DNA of 64,000 nt, from NCBI RefSeq assembly GCF_007829815.1, contig NZ_VIWT01000001.1:5051001-5115000 (forward strand), written 5' to 3'. The notes beneath the pieces are model-generated. The model did not search any database and was not told the DNA's origin. It was given only the letters and a program-made list of their open reading frames with translations. The translations under genes were made by a program, and so were the position numbers. Source of the DNA: Kitasatospora viridis (GTDB lineage: Bacteria; Actinomycetota; Actinomycetes; Streptomycetales; Streptomycetaceae). Position 1 is the stretch's first letter, and each line of letters opens with the position of its first letter. Of the stretch, positions 33,260 through 41,693 are shown one piece after another.

Positions 33260-34708
33260 CTATTCCGCCGCCTCGTCGCGCAGCGTCTCCAGCAGCCGCA
33301 GCCAGATCTCGCTGATCGTCGGGTAGGCGGGCACCGCGTGCCAGAGCCGGTCGATCGGCACCTGGCCGGCCACCGCGACGGTCGCCGCGTGCAGCAGCTC
33401 CCCGACCCCCGGGCCGACCAGGGTCGCGCCCAGCACCACCCGGCGGTCCCGGTCCACCACCAGCCGGGCCCGGCCCTGGAAGTCGTCGGCGGCCAGCGAG
33501 GCGCCGGCCACCTGGCCGATCTCGTAGTCCGCCACCGCCACCCGGTGGCCGGCCCGCTCCGCCTGCTCGGCGGTCAGCCCGACCGCCGCCACCTCCGGCT
33601 CGGTGAAGACCACCTGCGGCACCGCCGCGCCGTCCGCGGTCGCCGCGTGCGGGCCCCAGGGCCCGTCCGCCAGCGGCCGGCCGGCCGCCCGGGCGGCGAT
33701 CACGGCGCCGGCGATCCGGCCCTGGTACTTGCCCTGGTGGGTGAGCAGCGCCCGGTGGTTGACGTCCCCGGCCGCGTAGAGCCAGCCGCCCGGCACCCCG
33801 AGCACCGTGCAACTCTCGTCCACCGGCAGCCAGTCGCCGTCCCGCAGGCCCACGCTGGCCAGGCCCAGGTGCTCGGTGCGCGGCGCCCGGCCGGTGGCGA
33901 AGAGCACCTCCTCGGCCACCAGCGGTTCGCCGTCCGCCAGTTCCACCGTCACCTGCGGCCCGTCCCGGCGCACCGCCACCGGCACGGCGGCGAACCGCAC
34001 CTCCACCCCGGCCGCCCGCAGCCCGGCCGCGACCAGCGCCCCGGCGAACGGCTCCAGCTTCGGCAGCAGCGCCCGCCCCCGGACCAGCAGCGTCACGGTC
34101 GCGCCCAGCGCCCGCCAGGCGGTGGCCATCTCCACCCCGACCACCCCGCCGCCGACCACCACCAGCCGGGCCGGCACGGTCGGCCAGCTGGTGGCCTCCC
34201 GGCTGGTCCACGGCCGGGCGTCGGCCAGGCCCGGCAACTCGGGCAGCACCGCCCGGCTGCCGGTGCAGACCGCGACGGCGTGCCGGGCTGTGAGCACCCG
34301 CTCCGCGCCCTCCGGGGTGCGCACCAGCACCCGCCGTTCGCCGTCCAGCCGCCCGATGCCGCGCACCAGGTCGACCCCGACGCCGTCCAGCCAGGCGACC
34401 TGGCCGGCGTCCTTCCAGTGCGAGGCGAAGGCGTCCCGCCGGGCCAGCACCGCGCTCGCGTCCAGCTCGCCGGTGGCCGCCTCCCGGGCGCCGGCCACCG
34501 CCCGCGCGGCGGCCAGCGCGGCCGGTGGGCGCAGCAGCGCCTTGCTCGGCATGCAGGCCCAGTACGAGCACTCGCCGCCGACCAGCTCGCGCTCCACGAC
34601 GGCGGTGCGCAGGCCCGCGGCCCGGGTCCGGTCCGCCAGGTTCTCGCCGGTCGGGCCGGCGCCCAGCACGATCACGTCGTACTCGGTGGTGCTGTTCCGG
34701 ATCGTCAC
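33260..34708 (-). CDS. class I pyridine nucleotide-disulfide oxidoreductase (flavoprotein)
   Basis: The 482-residue product has an FAD motif LGAGPTGENLADR, the redox pair C47-x4-C52 (GGECSYWACMPSK), an NAD(P)-binding GGGVVGVEMA, a second FAD segment YAAGDV, and a C-terminal HAVPAYPTISE resembling the His-Glu of lipoamide dehydrogenase-like enzymes. It would pass electrons from NAD(P)H via FAD to a disulfide. The SYWAC spacing is that of the actinomycete mercuric-reductase-like branch whose partner is often unknown; thioredoxin encoded next to it is a candidate. Confidence 0.85.
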   Translation of the reverse strand: MTIRNSTTEYDVIVLGAGPTGENLADRTRAAGLRTAVVERELVGGECSYWACMPSKALLRPPAALAAARAVAGAREAATGELDASAVLARRDAFASHWKDAGQVAWLDGVGVDLVRGIGRLDGERRVLVRTPEGAERVLTARHAVAVCTGSRAVLPELPGLADARPWTSREATSWPTVPARLVVVGGGVVGVEMATAWRALGATVTLLVRGRALLPKLEPFAGALVAAGLRAAGVEVRFAAVPVAVRRDGPQVTVELADGEPLVAEEVLFATGRAPRTEHLGLASVGLRDGDWLPVDESCTVLGVPGGWLYAAGDVNHRALLTHQGKYQGRIAGAVIAARAAGRPLADGPWGPHAATADGAAVPQVVFTEPEVAAVGLTAEQAERAGHRVAVADYEIGQVAGASLAADDFQGRARLVVDRDRRVVLGATLVGPGVGELLHAATVAVAGQVPIDRLWHAVPAYPTISEIWLRLLETLRDEAAE

Positions 34709-34801
34709 CGGGCTGCTCCTCAGTGCGTGGTTGAGGTTGGGTCAACCCATCCTCGGGCAGCGCGGGTCCGACGGGGAGTCAGGGAGCTGTGTGTCGGCCC
34801 G

Positions 34802-35782
34802 TCAGAGTGCTTTGTTGCGCTGCAGGATGCCGAAGGCCAGCCAGCCCGGCAGCACCGGGAGCAGCACGGTGATGATCCGGAAGAGCACCACGGGGCCGAT
34901 GGTGTTGCCCAGGCCGGTGGTCTCGGCGAGCAGGGCGGCAGTGGCCAGCTCCACCCCGCCGAAGCCGGCGGGGGTGGGCACCGCCGAGCCGATCGCGTTG
35001 CCCAGCAGGTAGGCCACGGCGACGGTGGCGAAGCTCGGGTGGCCGCCGGTGGCCCGGACGCAGCAGTAGAGGGAGGAGACCAGGGCCATCGAGATCAGCA
35101 CCTGGCCGATCACGCCGACCGCCAGGTGGCGCGGGTGCCGGGCGAGCTGCCAGAGCCGGCTGAGCGCGCCCTCGGTGAGCGGCACCAGCTTGCGCAGCGC
35201 CCAGCGGCGCAGGGTCGGCGAGACCAGCAGGGCCAGCACCAGCAGCACCAGCACGGCCAGGCTGGCGATCAGCACCCAGCCGATGATCGTGTTGTCGGAG
35301 GAGCGGTGGTCCGGGCGGAAGCCGGTCAGCCAGAGGAAGAAGGCCAGCTGGCCCAGGTGCAGCACCAGGCCGATCAGCGCACCGGCGCCGACGCTGGAGG
35401 CCGCCGGTCCGGGGGCTATCCCGGCCCGCAGCAGCAGCCGGGTGTTCAGCGCCACCCCGCCGAAGCCCCCCGGCGCGACGAGCCTGACGAAGGAGCCCGC
35501 GAGCTGGGCCAGCGAGGCCCGGCCGAAACCTATCCGCTCCGGCACGAAGCCGAGGAAGCCCATGGTCGCCGCCGGGTAGCTGGCCGCCGCGGCCAGCACC
35601 GCCAGCAGCATCCACCCCTGGTCCACGCCCTCCACCAGGTGGACCGGATCCACCGACGACTGGGTGCCCTGGAGGTAGACCAGCGCGGCGAAGACCAGCA
35701 CGGCCGTCACGGTGATCATGGTCCGCGGCCGGAGCCAGGCAGGCCGGCGGGCGGTCGAAGTCTGCGGTGTCCCCCTTGTCAC
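34802..35782 (-). CDS. YbhN/UPF0104-family membrane protein (lysylphosphatidylglycerol-synthetase TM type)
   Basis: The 326-residue product has about eight hydrophobic segments and the family motifs GSFVRLVAPGGFGGVALN and VPTPAGFGGVELA, each with a conserved PGG/PAGFGG loop. This is the membrane half of MprF-like proteins, thought to translocate lipids. It has no catalytic domain attached. Start GTG 35782. It is divergent from the membrane-protein gene at 35937. Lipid flipping is a family-level inference. Confidence 0.82.
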   Translation of the reverse strand: MTRGTPQTSTARRPAWLRPRTMITVTAVLVFAALVYLQGTQSSVDPVHLVEGVDQGWMLLAVLAAAASYPAATMGFLGFVPERIGFGRASLAQLAGSFVRLVAPGGFGGVALNTRLLLRAGIAPGPAASSVGAGALIGLVLHLGQLAFFLWLTGFRPDHRSSDNTIIGWVLIASLAVLVLLVLALLVSPTLRRWALRKLVPLTEGALSRLWQLARHPRHLAVGVIGQVLISMALVSSLYCCVRATGGHPSFATVAVAYLLGNAIGSAVPTPAGFGGVELATAALLAETTGLGNTIGPVVLFRIITVLLPVLPGWLAFGILQRNKAL

Positions 35783-35936
35783 CGGTGAATGGTTTCACGG
35801 GGGAAACCTGCGGCGCTTACTCCTCAGGTATGACTTCGGGTTGGCCCCGAGGAGTACCGGGGGTGGATTCGCGAGCGGCCCGCAGGCGCCTCGATCCTTA
35901 TCCGGGCCTCACCTGCCCATGACATACTCCGGTGCC

Positions 35937-36599
35937 GTGACCACCTGCCGAACGACCCGGATGCTGCGGGCGCTGCTCTTCGCCGCGCTCGCCGTTCCGC
36001 TGGCCGCGGCGGCCCAGGTGGTGGTCACCGGACGCCCGCTGCCGCTGACCGTGCTGGCCGGAGCCGCCGTCGCGGTCTTCGCCGGCGCACTGCTCGCGGC
36101 CGGCGCCGAGCGCGGCTTCACGCAGATCGCCGCGCTGCTGCTGCCGGTGCAGCTGCTGCTCAACACCACCTTCAACCTCGGCCAGGACACCTGTGGCGCG
36201 GCGCCCGGCGCCACCCACCACGGTCCGTCCCGGGGGCTGGACCTGATGGTCTGCGGAGGCGGCCAGGTGGGCGGCGGGCAGGGCGTGCTCGACGTGGCGC
36301 CCGCCGCGCTGGAACTGCTGCTGCTCACCGTGCACCTGGCGATCGCGCTGCTCGGCGCGCTCTGCCTGCGGCTCGCCGAGGCCGCCTTGGTGCGGGTGCC
36401 CGACCTGGTCGCCGCGCTGGCCCGGCTGGCCGGCCGGCTGCTCGGCCTGCTGTCCCTGCTGCTCGCCCCGCTGCCGGTCCGCCCGGCGCCCGCGGTGCCG
36501 CTGCCCGAGCCCCGGCCGGAGCACGCGCCCACCGAGGACCTGCCGCTGGCCCGGGACCGCCGCCGCGGACCCCCGGCGTCCTTCGCGCTCGCTGCCTGA
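35937..36599 (+). CDS. unknown membrane protein upstream of dsbA/VKOR genes
   Basis: The product of about 220 residues has three to four hydrophobic helices (near 8-30, 38-55, 60-72 and 115-135), a cysteine-bearing extracytoplasmic loop (GQDTCGAAPG to DLMVCGGGQ) and a long Pro-rich tail. I do not recognise the family. Start is uncertain: GTG 35937, or ATG six codons earlier. A CATACT hexamer close to the GTG suggests a leaderless transcript. Two loop cysteines beside a disulfide-forming pair of genes may be relevant. Confidence 0.6.
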   Translation: MTTCRTTRMLRALLFAALAVPLAAAAQVVVTGRPLPLTVLAGAAVAVFAGALLAAGAERGFTQIAALLLPVQLLLNTTFNLGQDTCGAAPGATHHGPSRGLDLMVCGGGQVGGGQGVLDVAPAALELLLLTVHLAIALLGALCLRLAEAALVRVPDLVAALARLAGRLLGLLSLLLAPLPVRPAPAVPLPEPRPEHAPTEDLPLARDRRRGPPASFALAA

Positions 36600-36700
36600 G
36601 TCTCCTTCCTCGTAGGGGGACGGGCCGGGAGCGCCGACGCCCACACCTCCGCAGCGACCAGCGCCGGTGCCGACGACCCGGCGCGGACGGGACACCCACC

Positions 36701-37525
36701 ATGAGCAGCACCACCCCCAACGCCAACAAGAAGAAGCCCACCGCCGCCGAGCAGCAGGCCGCCCGCCGCGAGCGGCTGCGCCAGGCCCAGCTGGCCGAGG
36801 AGAAGCAGCAGCGCCGGAACAAGATCGTGATCGCCGGCTCGGCGGTCTTCGCGCTGCTGCTGGTCGGCGGCATCGGCGCGGCGGTCGTCACCAGCGGCTC
36901 CGACCACAAGTCGGGCGGCTCCGCGGCGAGCAGCGCGCCCGTGGTCACCCCGGCCAACGCGAGCGGCCCGGGCGGCACCGTGGTCACCTACGGCAAGGCC
37001 GACGCCCCGCACACCCTGGACGTCTACGAGGACTTCCGCTGCCCGATCTGCAAGAAGTTCGAGACCACCAACGGGCCGCTGGTGCAGCAGCTGGCGGACG
37101 CCGGCGACTACAAGATCAACTACCACCTGGCCGCCTTCCTCGACGACAACCTGGGCGGCAAGGGCTCGATCAACGCGCTGGCCGCCGCCGGCGCGGCGCT
37201 CAACGAGGGCGTGGACCAGTTCAAGAAGTTCCACGACGAGCTCTACGCCAACCAGCCCGCCGAGACCACCGACGGCTTCGGCGACACCAACAAGCTGCTC
37301 GACCTGGCCGGCCAGGTGCCCGGCCTGAAGACCGACGCCTTCACCTCCGCCGTGCAGGGCAAGACCTACCTGCCGTGGGCCCAGAAGGTGGCCGCCGCCT
37401 TCGACGACAGCGGGGTCACCGGCACCCCGACCATGAAGTTCGACGGCAAGGCGCTGAACCTCTTCGACAGCGCCGGCAACCCGGTGAGCGCGGACGACTT
37501 CAAGAAGCAGGTGGGGGCGCAGTGA
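36701..37525 (+). CDS. membrane-anchored DsbA-like thioredoxin-fold oxidoreductase
   Basis: The 274-residue product has a charged Lys/Arg/Gln-rich cytosolic start, one membrane helix (about 45-65), then an extracytoplasmic DsbA-type domain with C114-P-I-C117 in DFRCPICKKF and the cis-proline loop GVTGTPTMKF. It would introduce disulfides into exported proteins. The next gene encodes a VKOR-type enzyme and overlaps its stop (GTGA), the classical actinobacterial arrangement in which VKOR reoxidises the DsbA partner. Confidence 0.9.
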   Translation: MSSTTPNANKKKPTAAEQQAARRERLRQAQLAEEKQQRRNKIVIAGSAVFALLLVGGIGAAVVTSGSDHKSGGSAASSAPVVTPANASGPGGTVVTYGKADAPHTLDVYEDFRCPICKKFETTNGPLVQQLADAGDYKINYHLAAFLDDNLGGKGSINALAAAGAALNEGVDQFKKFHDELYANQPAETTDGFGDTNKLLDLAGQVPGLKTDAFTSAVQGKTYLPWAQKVAAAFDDSGVTGTPTMKFDGKALNLFDSAGNPVSADDFKKQVGAQ

Positions 37526-38127
37526 CCCCGGCCGAGCGGGCGGCGCCCGGGCGGGCGTACGGCTGGCTGCTGGTGGTGGCCGGGGCGATCGGGCTGGCCG
37601 CCTCGGCGGTGCTGACCGTCGACAAGATCCGGCTGCTGGAGAACCCGGGCTACGTGCCCAGCTGCAACATCAACCCGATCATCAGCTGCGGCTCGGTGAT
37701 GCGGACCTGGCAGGCCTCGGTCTTCGGGTTCCCCAACTCGCTGCTCGGCCTGGTCGGCTTCGCCGTGGTGGTCGCCTCCGGCGCCGGCCTGCTGGCCGGG
37801 GCCGCCGCGCGGCGCTGGTACTGGCTGGGGATGCAGCTCGGCACGCTGTTCGGCGTGGTGCTGGTGCACTGGCTGATGGGGCAGACGCTCTACACGATCG
37901 GCGCCGTCTGCCCGTACTGCATGGTGGTGTGGGCGGTGACCATCCTGCTGTTCTGGTACACCACGCTGGCCAACCTGCGCAGCGGGGCGATACCGGTGCC
38001 GGCGCGGCTGCGGGTGGTGGTGCGGGAGGTGGCCAGGTACCACTGGGTGGTCCCGGTGCTCTGGTACACCGTGATCGCACTCCTGGTGCTCAACCGGTTC
38101 TGGTACTACTGGCGCACGCTGCTCTGA
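37522..38127 (+). CDS. vitamin K epoxide reductase (VKOR)-family protein
   Basis: The 201-residue product has four to five hydrophobic helices, the active-site C130-x2-C133 (AVCPYCMV), and the loop cysteines in PSCNINPIISCGSVM (48 and 57) that shuttle electrons from the partner. The Ser/Gly after the second loop cysteine fits the family. It transfers electrons to a quinone, reoxidising the DsbA-like protein encoded just upstream with a 4-bp overlap. Confidence 0.92.
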   Translation: MTPAERAAPGRAYGWLLVVAGAIGLAASAVLTVDKIRLLENPGYVPSCNINPIISCGSVMRTWQASVFGFPNSLLGLVGFAVVVASGAGLLAGAAARRWYWLGMQLGTLFGVVLVHWLMGQTLYTIGAVCPYCMVVWAVTILLFWYTTLANLRSGAIPVPARLRVVVREVARYHWVVPVLWYTVIALLVLNRFWYYWRTLL

Positions 38128-38236
38128 GCCTGACGGGCCGTCACGGGGGTGCCCGGGTTCTGCAACAGCCGTGTCCCGGGAGGGGTGCGGCGGGCGGGCC
38201 CGGGCATACGGTCGGTCAGTGGGAAGGAGACCCCGC

Positions 38237-38983
38237 ATGTCGCCGAAGCTCGCCGCCGCGGCCGCCCTGTTGGTGGGCGGCCTCGCTCTGACCGCCTGTT
38301 CCTCGTCCGCCGCGCCCGCCCCCGGGCGGGCCGCCCAGCCGCCGTCCTCCGCCGCCGCCACGGGGGGCGGGGCGCCGTCCACCGGTGGGGCGCCGTCCGA
38401 CGGCGGGTCCGCGTCCACGGGTGGATCGTCCACGGGCGGGTCGTCCACCGGCGGGTCGTCCACCGGCGGGTCCTCGTCCACGGGCGGCGGCAACCCGACC
38501 GCCTCGGCGGTCGGCTCCACCACGGGGGGCTCGTCCGGCACGGGGGGCTCGACCGCCGCGCCGAGCGCCGCCGAGTGCACCGCGAGCCAGCTCACCGTGG
38601 CGCAGACCAACCCCTCGGTGGGCGCCGGGCAGTACTACTCCACGCTGACCTTCACCAACACCTCCGGGCACACCTGCTCGCTGACCGGCTACCCGGGCGT
38701 CTCCTACGTCCCGCAGGCGAACGGGCAGTCCGGCAACCCCGCCGCCCGCACCGGCGACCCGTACCGCACCGTGACGCTGGCCCCCGGCGGCACCGCGCAC
38801 GCCGCCTTCCACGACGCCAACGGCGTCAGCGGCTACGACCCCGGCCAGTGCGCGCTGGCCCCGGCCACCGGGCTGAAGGTCTACCCGCCGGACCAGCGGA
38901 CCGCGCTCTTCCTGCCCTGGCAGACCGAGCACTGCACCGGCCCGAGCATCCACGCGGCCACCATCGGCCCGATCACGGGCTGA
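38237..38983 (+). CDS. DUF4232 lipoprotein with Gly-Ser-Thr repeat linker
   Basis: The 248-residue product has a lipobox LALTAC (Cys about 20), a low-complexity linker with repeated GGSST units, and a C-terminal DUF4232 domain (SAAECTASQLTVAQ, FTNTSGHTCSLTGYPGVSYV, LAPGGTAHAAFHDAN) with four cysteines. It is anchored to the outer face of the membrane. Function of DUF4232 is unknown. GGAAGGAGA lies six bases before the ATG. The cysteine content makes it a plausible client of the DsbA/VKOR pair upstream. Confidence 0.82.
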   Translation: MSPKLAAAAALLVGGLALTACSSSAAPAPGRAAQPPSSAAATGGGAPSTGGAPSDGGSASTGGSSTGGSSTGGSSTGGSSSTGGGNPTASAVGSTTGGSSGTGGSTAAPSAAECTASQLTVAQTNPSVGAGQYYSTLTFTNTSGHTCSLTGYPGVSYVPQANGQSGNPAARTGDPYRTVTLAPGGTAHAAFHDANGVSGYDPGQCALAPATGLKVYPPDQRTALFLPWQTEHCTGPSIHAATIGPITG

Positions 38984-39095
38984 ACCGGGCAACCGGGCGG
39001 AAAAAGGCGCGGCGGACGGTTGAACGGTGCCGCCCACGGGTGCGTACCCCCTGGTGAGCCGCTGGGGAGCGGCACCCATGGACGGGAGAAGCACC

Positions 39096-39650
39096 ATGTC
39101 CTCCACCATCCGCCGGGCCGGACTGCTGGCGGCCTCCGGAGCCGCGGTCCTGGCCTTCGCCACCGCCTGCGGGTCGAGCGGCAGCACCGCGAGCGCGCCC
39201 GCGAGCCCGTCGCCGACCAACTCGGCGCCGGCCACCCCGATGCCGAGCGAGCCGAGCAACGCCACCGTCAAGGTGGCGAGCAACGGCACGCTGGGCCAGA
39301 TCGTCACCGACGGCAACGGCTTCACGCTGTACCGCTTCGACAGTGACACCAACAGCCCGCCCACCTCGAACTGCACCGGCAGCTGCGCCGCCACCTGGCC
39401 CGCCGCGACCGTCACCGGCCAGCCCAGCGGCAGCGGCGTGTCCGGCACCCTGGGCACCATCACCCGCGCCGACGGCAGCAAGCAGCTCACCCTGAACGGC
39501 TGGCCGCTCTACCGCTACTCCGGCGACAGCAAGGCCGGGCAGACCAACGGCCAGGGCATCGGCGGCACCTGGTGGGCCGCCACCCCGTCCGGCGGCCGGG
39601 CGATGGCGGCGAGCACCTCGCCGACCGCCCCGCCGAGCAGCGGCTACTGA
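39096..39650 (+). CDS. lipoprotein with two secreted-repeat (Lipoprotein_15) units
   Basis: The 184-residue product has a lipobox AFATAC, a Ser/Pro linker and two repeats of the Lipoprotein_15 type: GTLGQIVTDGNGFTLYRFD followed by CTGSCAATWPAA, and a second LGTITRADGSKQLTLNGWPLYRY. This family is exported and of unknown biochemical role. An ECF sigma and its anti-sigma gene follow 72 bp downstream on the same strand, an arrangement seen repeatedly in actinomycetes, so it is probably a target or a sensor of that system. Confidence 0.82.
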   Translation: MSSTIRRAGLLAASGAAVLAFATACGSSGSTASAPASPSPTNSAPATPMPSEPSNATVKVASNGTLGQIVTDGNGFTLYRFDSDTNSPPTSNCTGSCAATWPAATVTGQPSGSGVSGTLGTITRADGSKQLTLNGWPLYRYSGDSKAGQTNGQGIGGTWWAATPSGGRAMAASTSPTAPPSSGY

Positions 39651-39722
39651 TGGCCGAGTGGTGGGCGCTGACGGGTGATCAGGAGTTGTCGAGGTGACGC
39701 GGTGGTGCTCCAGGATGGCCTT

Positions 39723-40265
39723 GTGACCGACGAACGCCGCGAAGCCCCCGGGGCCGGCACGGACGAGGAGCTGATGCGCGCCCTCTACCGGGAGCACGCC
39801 GGCCCGCTGCTCGGCTTCGTCATGCACCTGGTCGACGGCGACCGGCAGCGCGCCGAGGACGTGGTGCAGGAGACCCTGCTGCGGGCCTGGCGACACGCCG
39901 ACCAGCTGACCGGGGAGCAGCACGCCTCGCTGCGGCCGTGGCTGGTCACGGTGGCCCGGCGGATCGTCATCGACAACCACCGGCGCAGCCTGGCCCGCCC
40001 GCCGGAGACCGACCCCGGCCCGCTGGAACTGCTGCCCGCCGAGGACGAGCTGGACCGGGCGCTGCGGATGATGGCGATCACCGACGCGCTCGGCGCGCTC
40101 ACCCAGCCGCACCGCGAGGTGATCGTCGAGACCTACCTGCGGGGCCGTTCGGTCCCGGAGGCCGCGGCCGTGCTGGGCGTCCCGGAAGGTACCGTGAAGT
40201 CGCGGGTCTTCTACGCCCTGCGCTCGCTGCGACTCGCGCTGGAGGAACGAGGGGTGACGTCGTGA
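39723..40265 (+). CDS. ECF-type RNA polymerase sigma factor
   Basis: The 180-residue product has sigma region 2 (LLGFVMHLVDGD, AEDVVQETLLRAWRHAD) and region 4 (LTQPHREVIVETYLRGRSV, then the HTH VPEAAAVLGVPEGTVKSRVF). Region 3 is missing, as in ECF factors. It would direct RNA polymerase to a stress or envelope regulon. Start is GTG 39723. Its stop overlaps the GTG of the anti-sigma gene, so both are made in fixed ratio. Confidence 0.9.
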   Translation: MTDERREAPGAGTDEELMRALYREHAGPLLGFVMHLVDGDRQRAEDVVQETLLRAWRHADQLTGEQHASLRPWLVTVARRIVIDNHRRSLARPPETDPGPLELLPAEDELDRALRMMAITDALGALTQPHREVIVETYLRGRSVPEAAAVLGVPEGTVKSRVFYALRSLRLALEERGVTS

Positions 40266-40966
40266 CCGCGTCGGCAGAACGGGACTCGCAGGGGGAGCGG
40301 GGGGAGCCGCACCTGGAGGTCGGGGCGTACGTCCTCGGCCTGCTGGACCCGGCCGACCGGGCCGCCTTCGAGGCCCACCTGGCCGACTGCCCGAGCTGCC
40401 GGGCCGAGGTCGGGCAGCTCGGCGGGCTGGCGCCGCTGCTCGCCGAGTACGCGGCCGCCGGCGCCGAACCGGTGCAGCCGAGCCCCCGGCTGCTGGACGG
40501 CCTGCTGGCCGAGGTGGCCACTGCTCGGCGCCGGCGGAAGGTGCGGCGGCGCTGGCTGGCGGCGGTCGCGGCGGTGCTGGTGCTGGGCGGGCCGGCGATC
40601 ACGGCGGCGGTGCTGGACACGCCGGCGGGCAGCAGCGCGCCGGCGGCCGTGGCGACCGCCGCCGCCACCGGCCCGGACGGCGCGCACGCCACGGTCGGGG
40701 TGGCGCCCGCCGCCTGGGGCAGCACGGTGACCCTCACCCTCGGCGGCGTGTCCGGCCCGCGCACCTGCGACCTGGTCGCCGTCTCCACCCAGGGCACCCG
40801 CCAGACGGTCACCAGCTGGGCCGTCCCGGCGAGCGGCTACGGCGCCCTGCCCGTCCTGCACACGACCGGCGGCACCGGGTTCGCCCCGGCCGCGCTGGAC
40901 CACTTCGAGGTGCGGGATCTGAGCACCGGTCAGCTGCTGGTGTCGGTGGCCGCGCCGGCGCGCTGA
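40262..40966 (+). CDS. membrane anti-sigma factor with ZAS-type zinc motif
   Basis: The 234-residue product has the zinc-binding anti-sigma segment H39-x3-C43-x2-C46 (AHLADCPSCRAEV) in its cytosolic part, one membrane helix (about 98-118) after a run of arginines, and an extracytoplasmic domain of about 110 residues (RskA-like) with TVTLTLGGVSG. It should hold the sigma factor encoded directly upstream until a signal triggers release. Confidence 0.9.
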   Translation: MTASAERDSQGERGEPHLEVGAYVLGLLDPADRAAFEAHLADCPSCRAEVGQLGGLAPLLAEYAAAGAEPVQPSPRLLDGLLAEVATARRRRKVRRRWLAAVAAVLVLGGPAITAAVLDTPAGSSAPAAVATAAATGPDGAHATVGVAPAAWGSTVTLTLGGVSGPRTCDLVAVSTQGTRQTVTSWAVPASGYGALPVLHTTGGTGFAPAALDHFEVRDLSTGQLLVSVAAPAR

Positions 40967-41017
40967 GGCACCGTCACGCGCCGGAGAACTGTCAGTGGTC
41001 GCTGAGATGATCGCCGA

Positions 41018-41671
41018 ATGCCCACCGAACTGAGCACCGCCATCGCCGCGTACTGGACCGCCGCCGCCCCCGACTTCGACCAGGAGGTGGATCACGGGCT
41101 GCGCGAGGAGCAGGCCCGGACCGCCTGGGCGGACCGCCTCGCCGACTGGCTGCCCGGCGAGCCGGTGCGGGTGCTCGACGCGGGCTGCGGCACGGGCTCG
41201 CTCGCACTGCTCGCCGCAGCGGCCGGGCACCGGGTGACCGGTGTGGACTGCTCGCCCGCCATGGTGGAGCTGGCCCGGGCGAAGTTCGCCGGGGAGGGCC
41301 TGCCGGGCGCCTTCCTGGTCGGCGACGCGGCCGAACCGCCCACCGGGGGCGAGCAGTTCGACGTGGTGCTGGCCCGCCACCTGCTCTGGACGCTGCCCGA
41401 CCCGCTGGCCGCGCTGCGCGCCTGGGCCGGCCGGCTGCGCCCGGGCGGGCGCCTGGTGCTGGTCGAGGGCCGCTGGCGCCAGCCGGCCGAACCCGTGCCG
41501 TACGTGCCGGGTGCCGGGGCGCTGCCCTGGGGCGGCGGGGTCGGCGCCGAGCAACTGGCAGCAGCCGTGCGGGAGTTGGGCTTCGAGGCCCGGGTCGAGG
41601 ACCTGACGGTCGAGCCGGCCCTGTGGGGGCGCCAGGTGGACGACGAGCGCTACGCGCTGATCACCGTCTGA
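41018..41671 (+). CDS. class I SAM-dependent methyltransferase
   Basis: The 217-residue product has motif I VLDAGCGTGSLALLA, VTGVDCSPAMVELARAK, FDVVLARHLLWTLPDP and LRPGGRLVLVEG. The start IAAYWTAAAPDFDQEVDHGL resembles the small Methyltransf_11 proteins often found beside cobalamin or corrinoid genes in actinomycetes. It is convergent with cobN, 22 bp from its end. Substrate unknown. Confidence 0.8.
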   Translation: MPTELSTAIAAYWTAAAPDFDQEVDHGLREEQARTAWADRLADWLPGEPVRVLDAGCGTGSLALLAAAAGHRVTGVDCSPAMVELARAKFAGEGLPGAFLVGDAAEPPTGGEQFDVVLARHLLWTLPDPLAALRAWAGRLRPGGRLVLVEGRWRQPAEPVPYVPGAGALPWGGGVGAEQLAAAVRELGFEARVEDLTVEPALWGRQVDDERYALITV

Positions 41672-41693
41672 CGCCCCGTCAGCAAGGGGCGGG

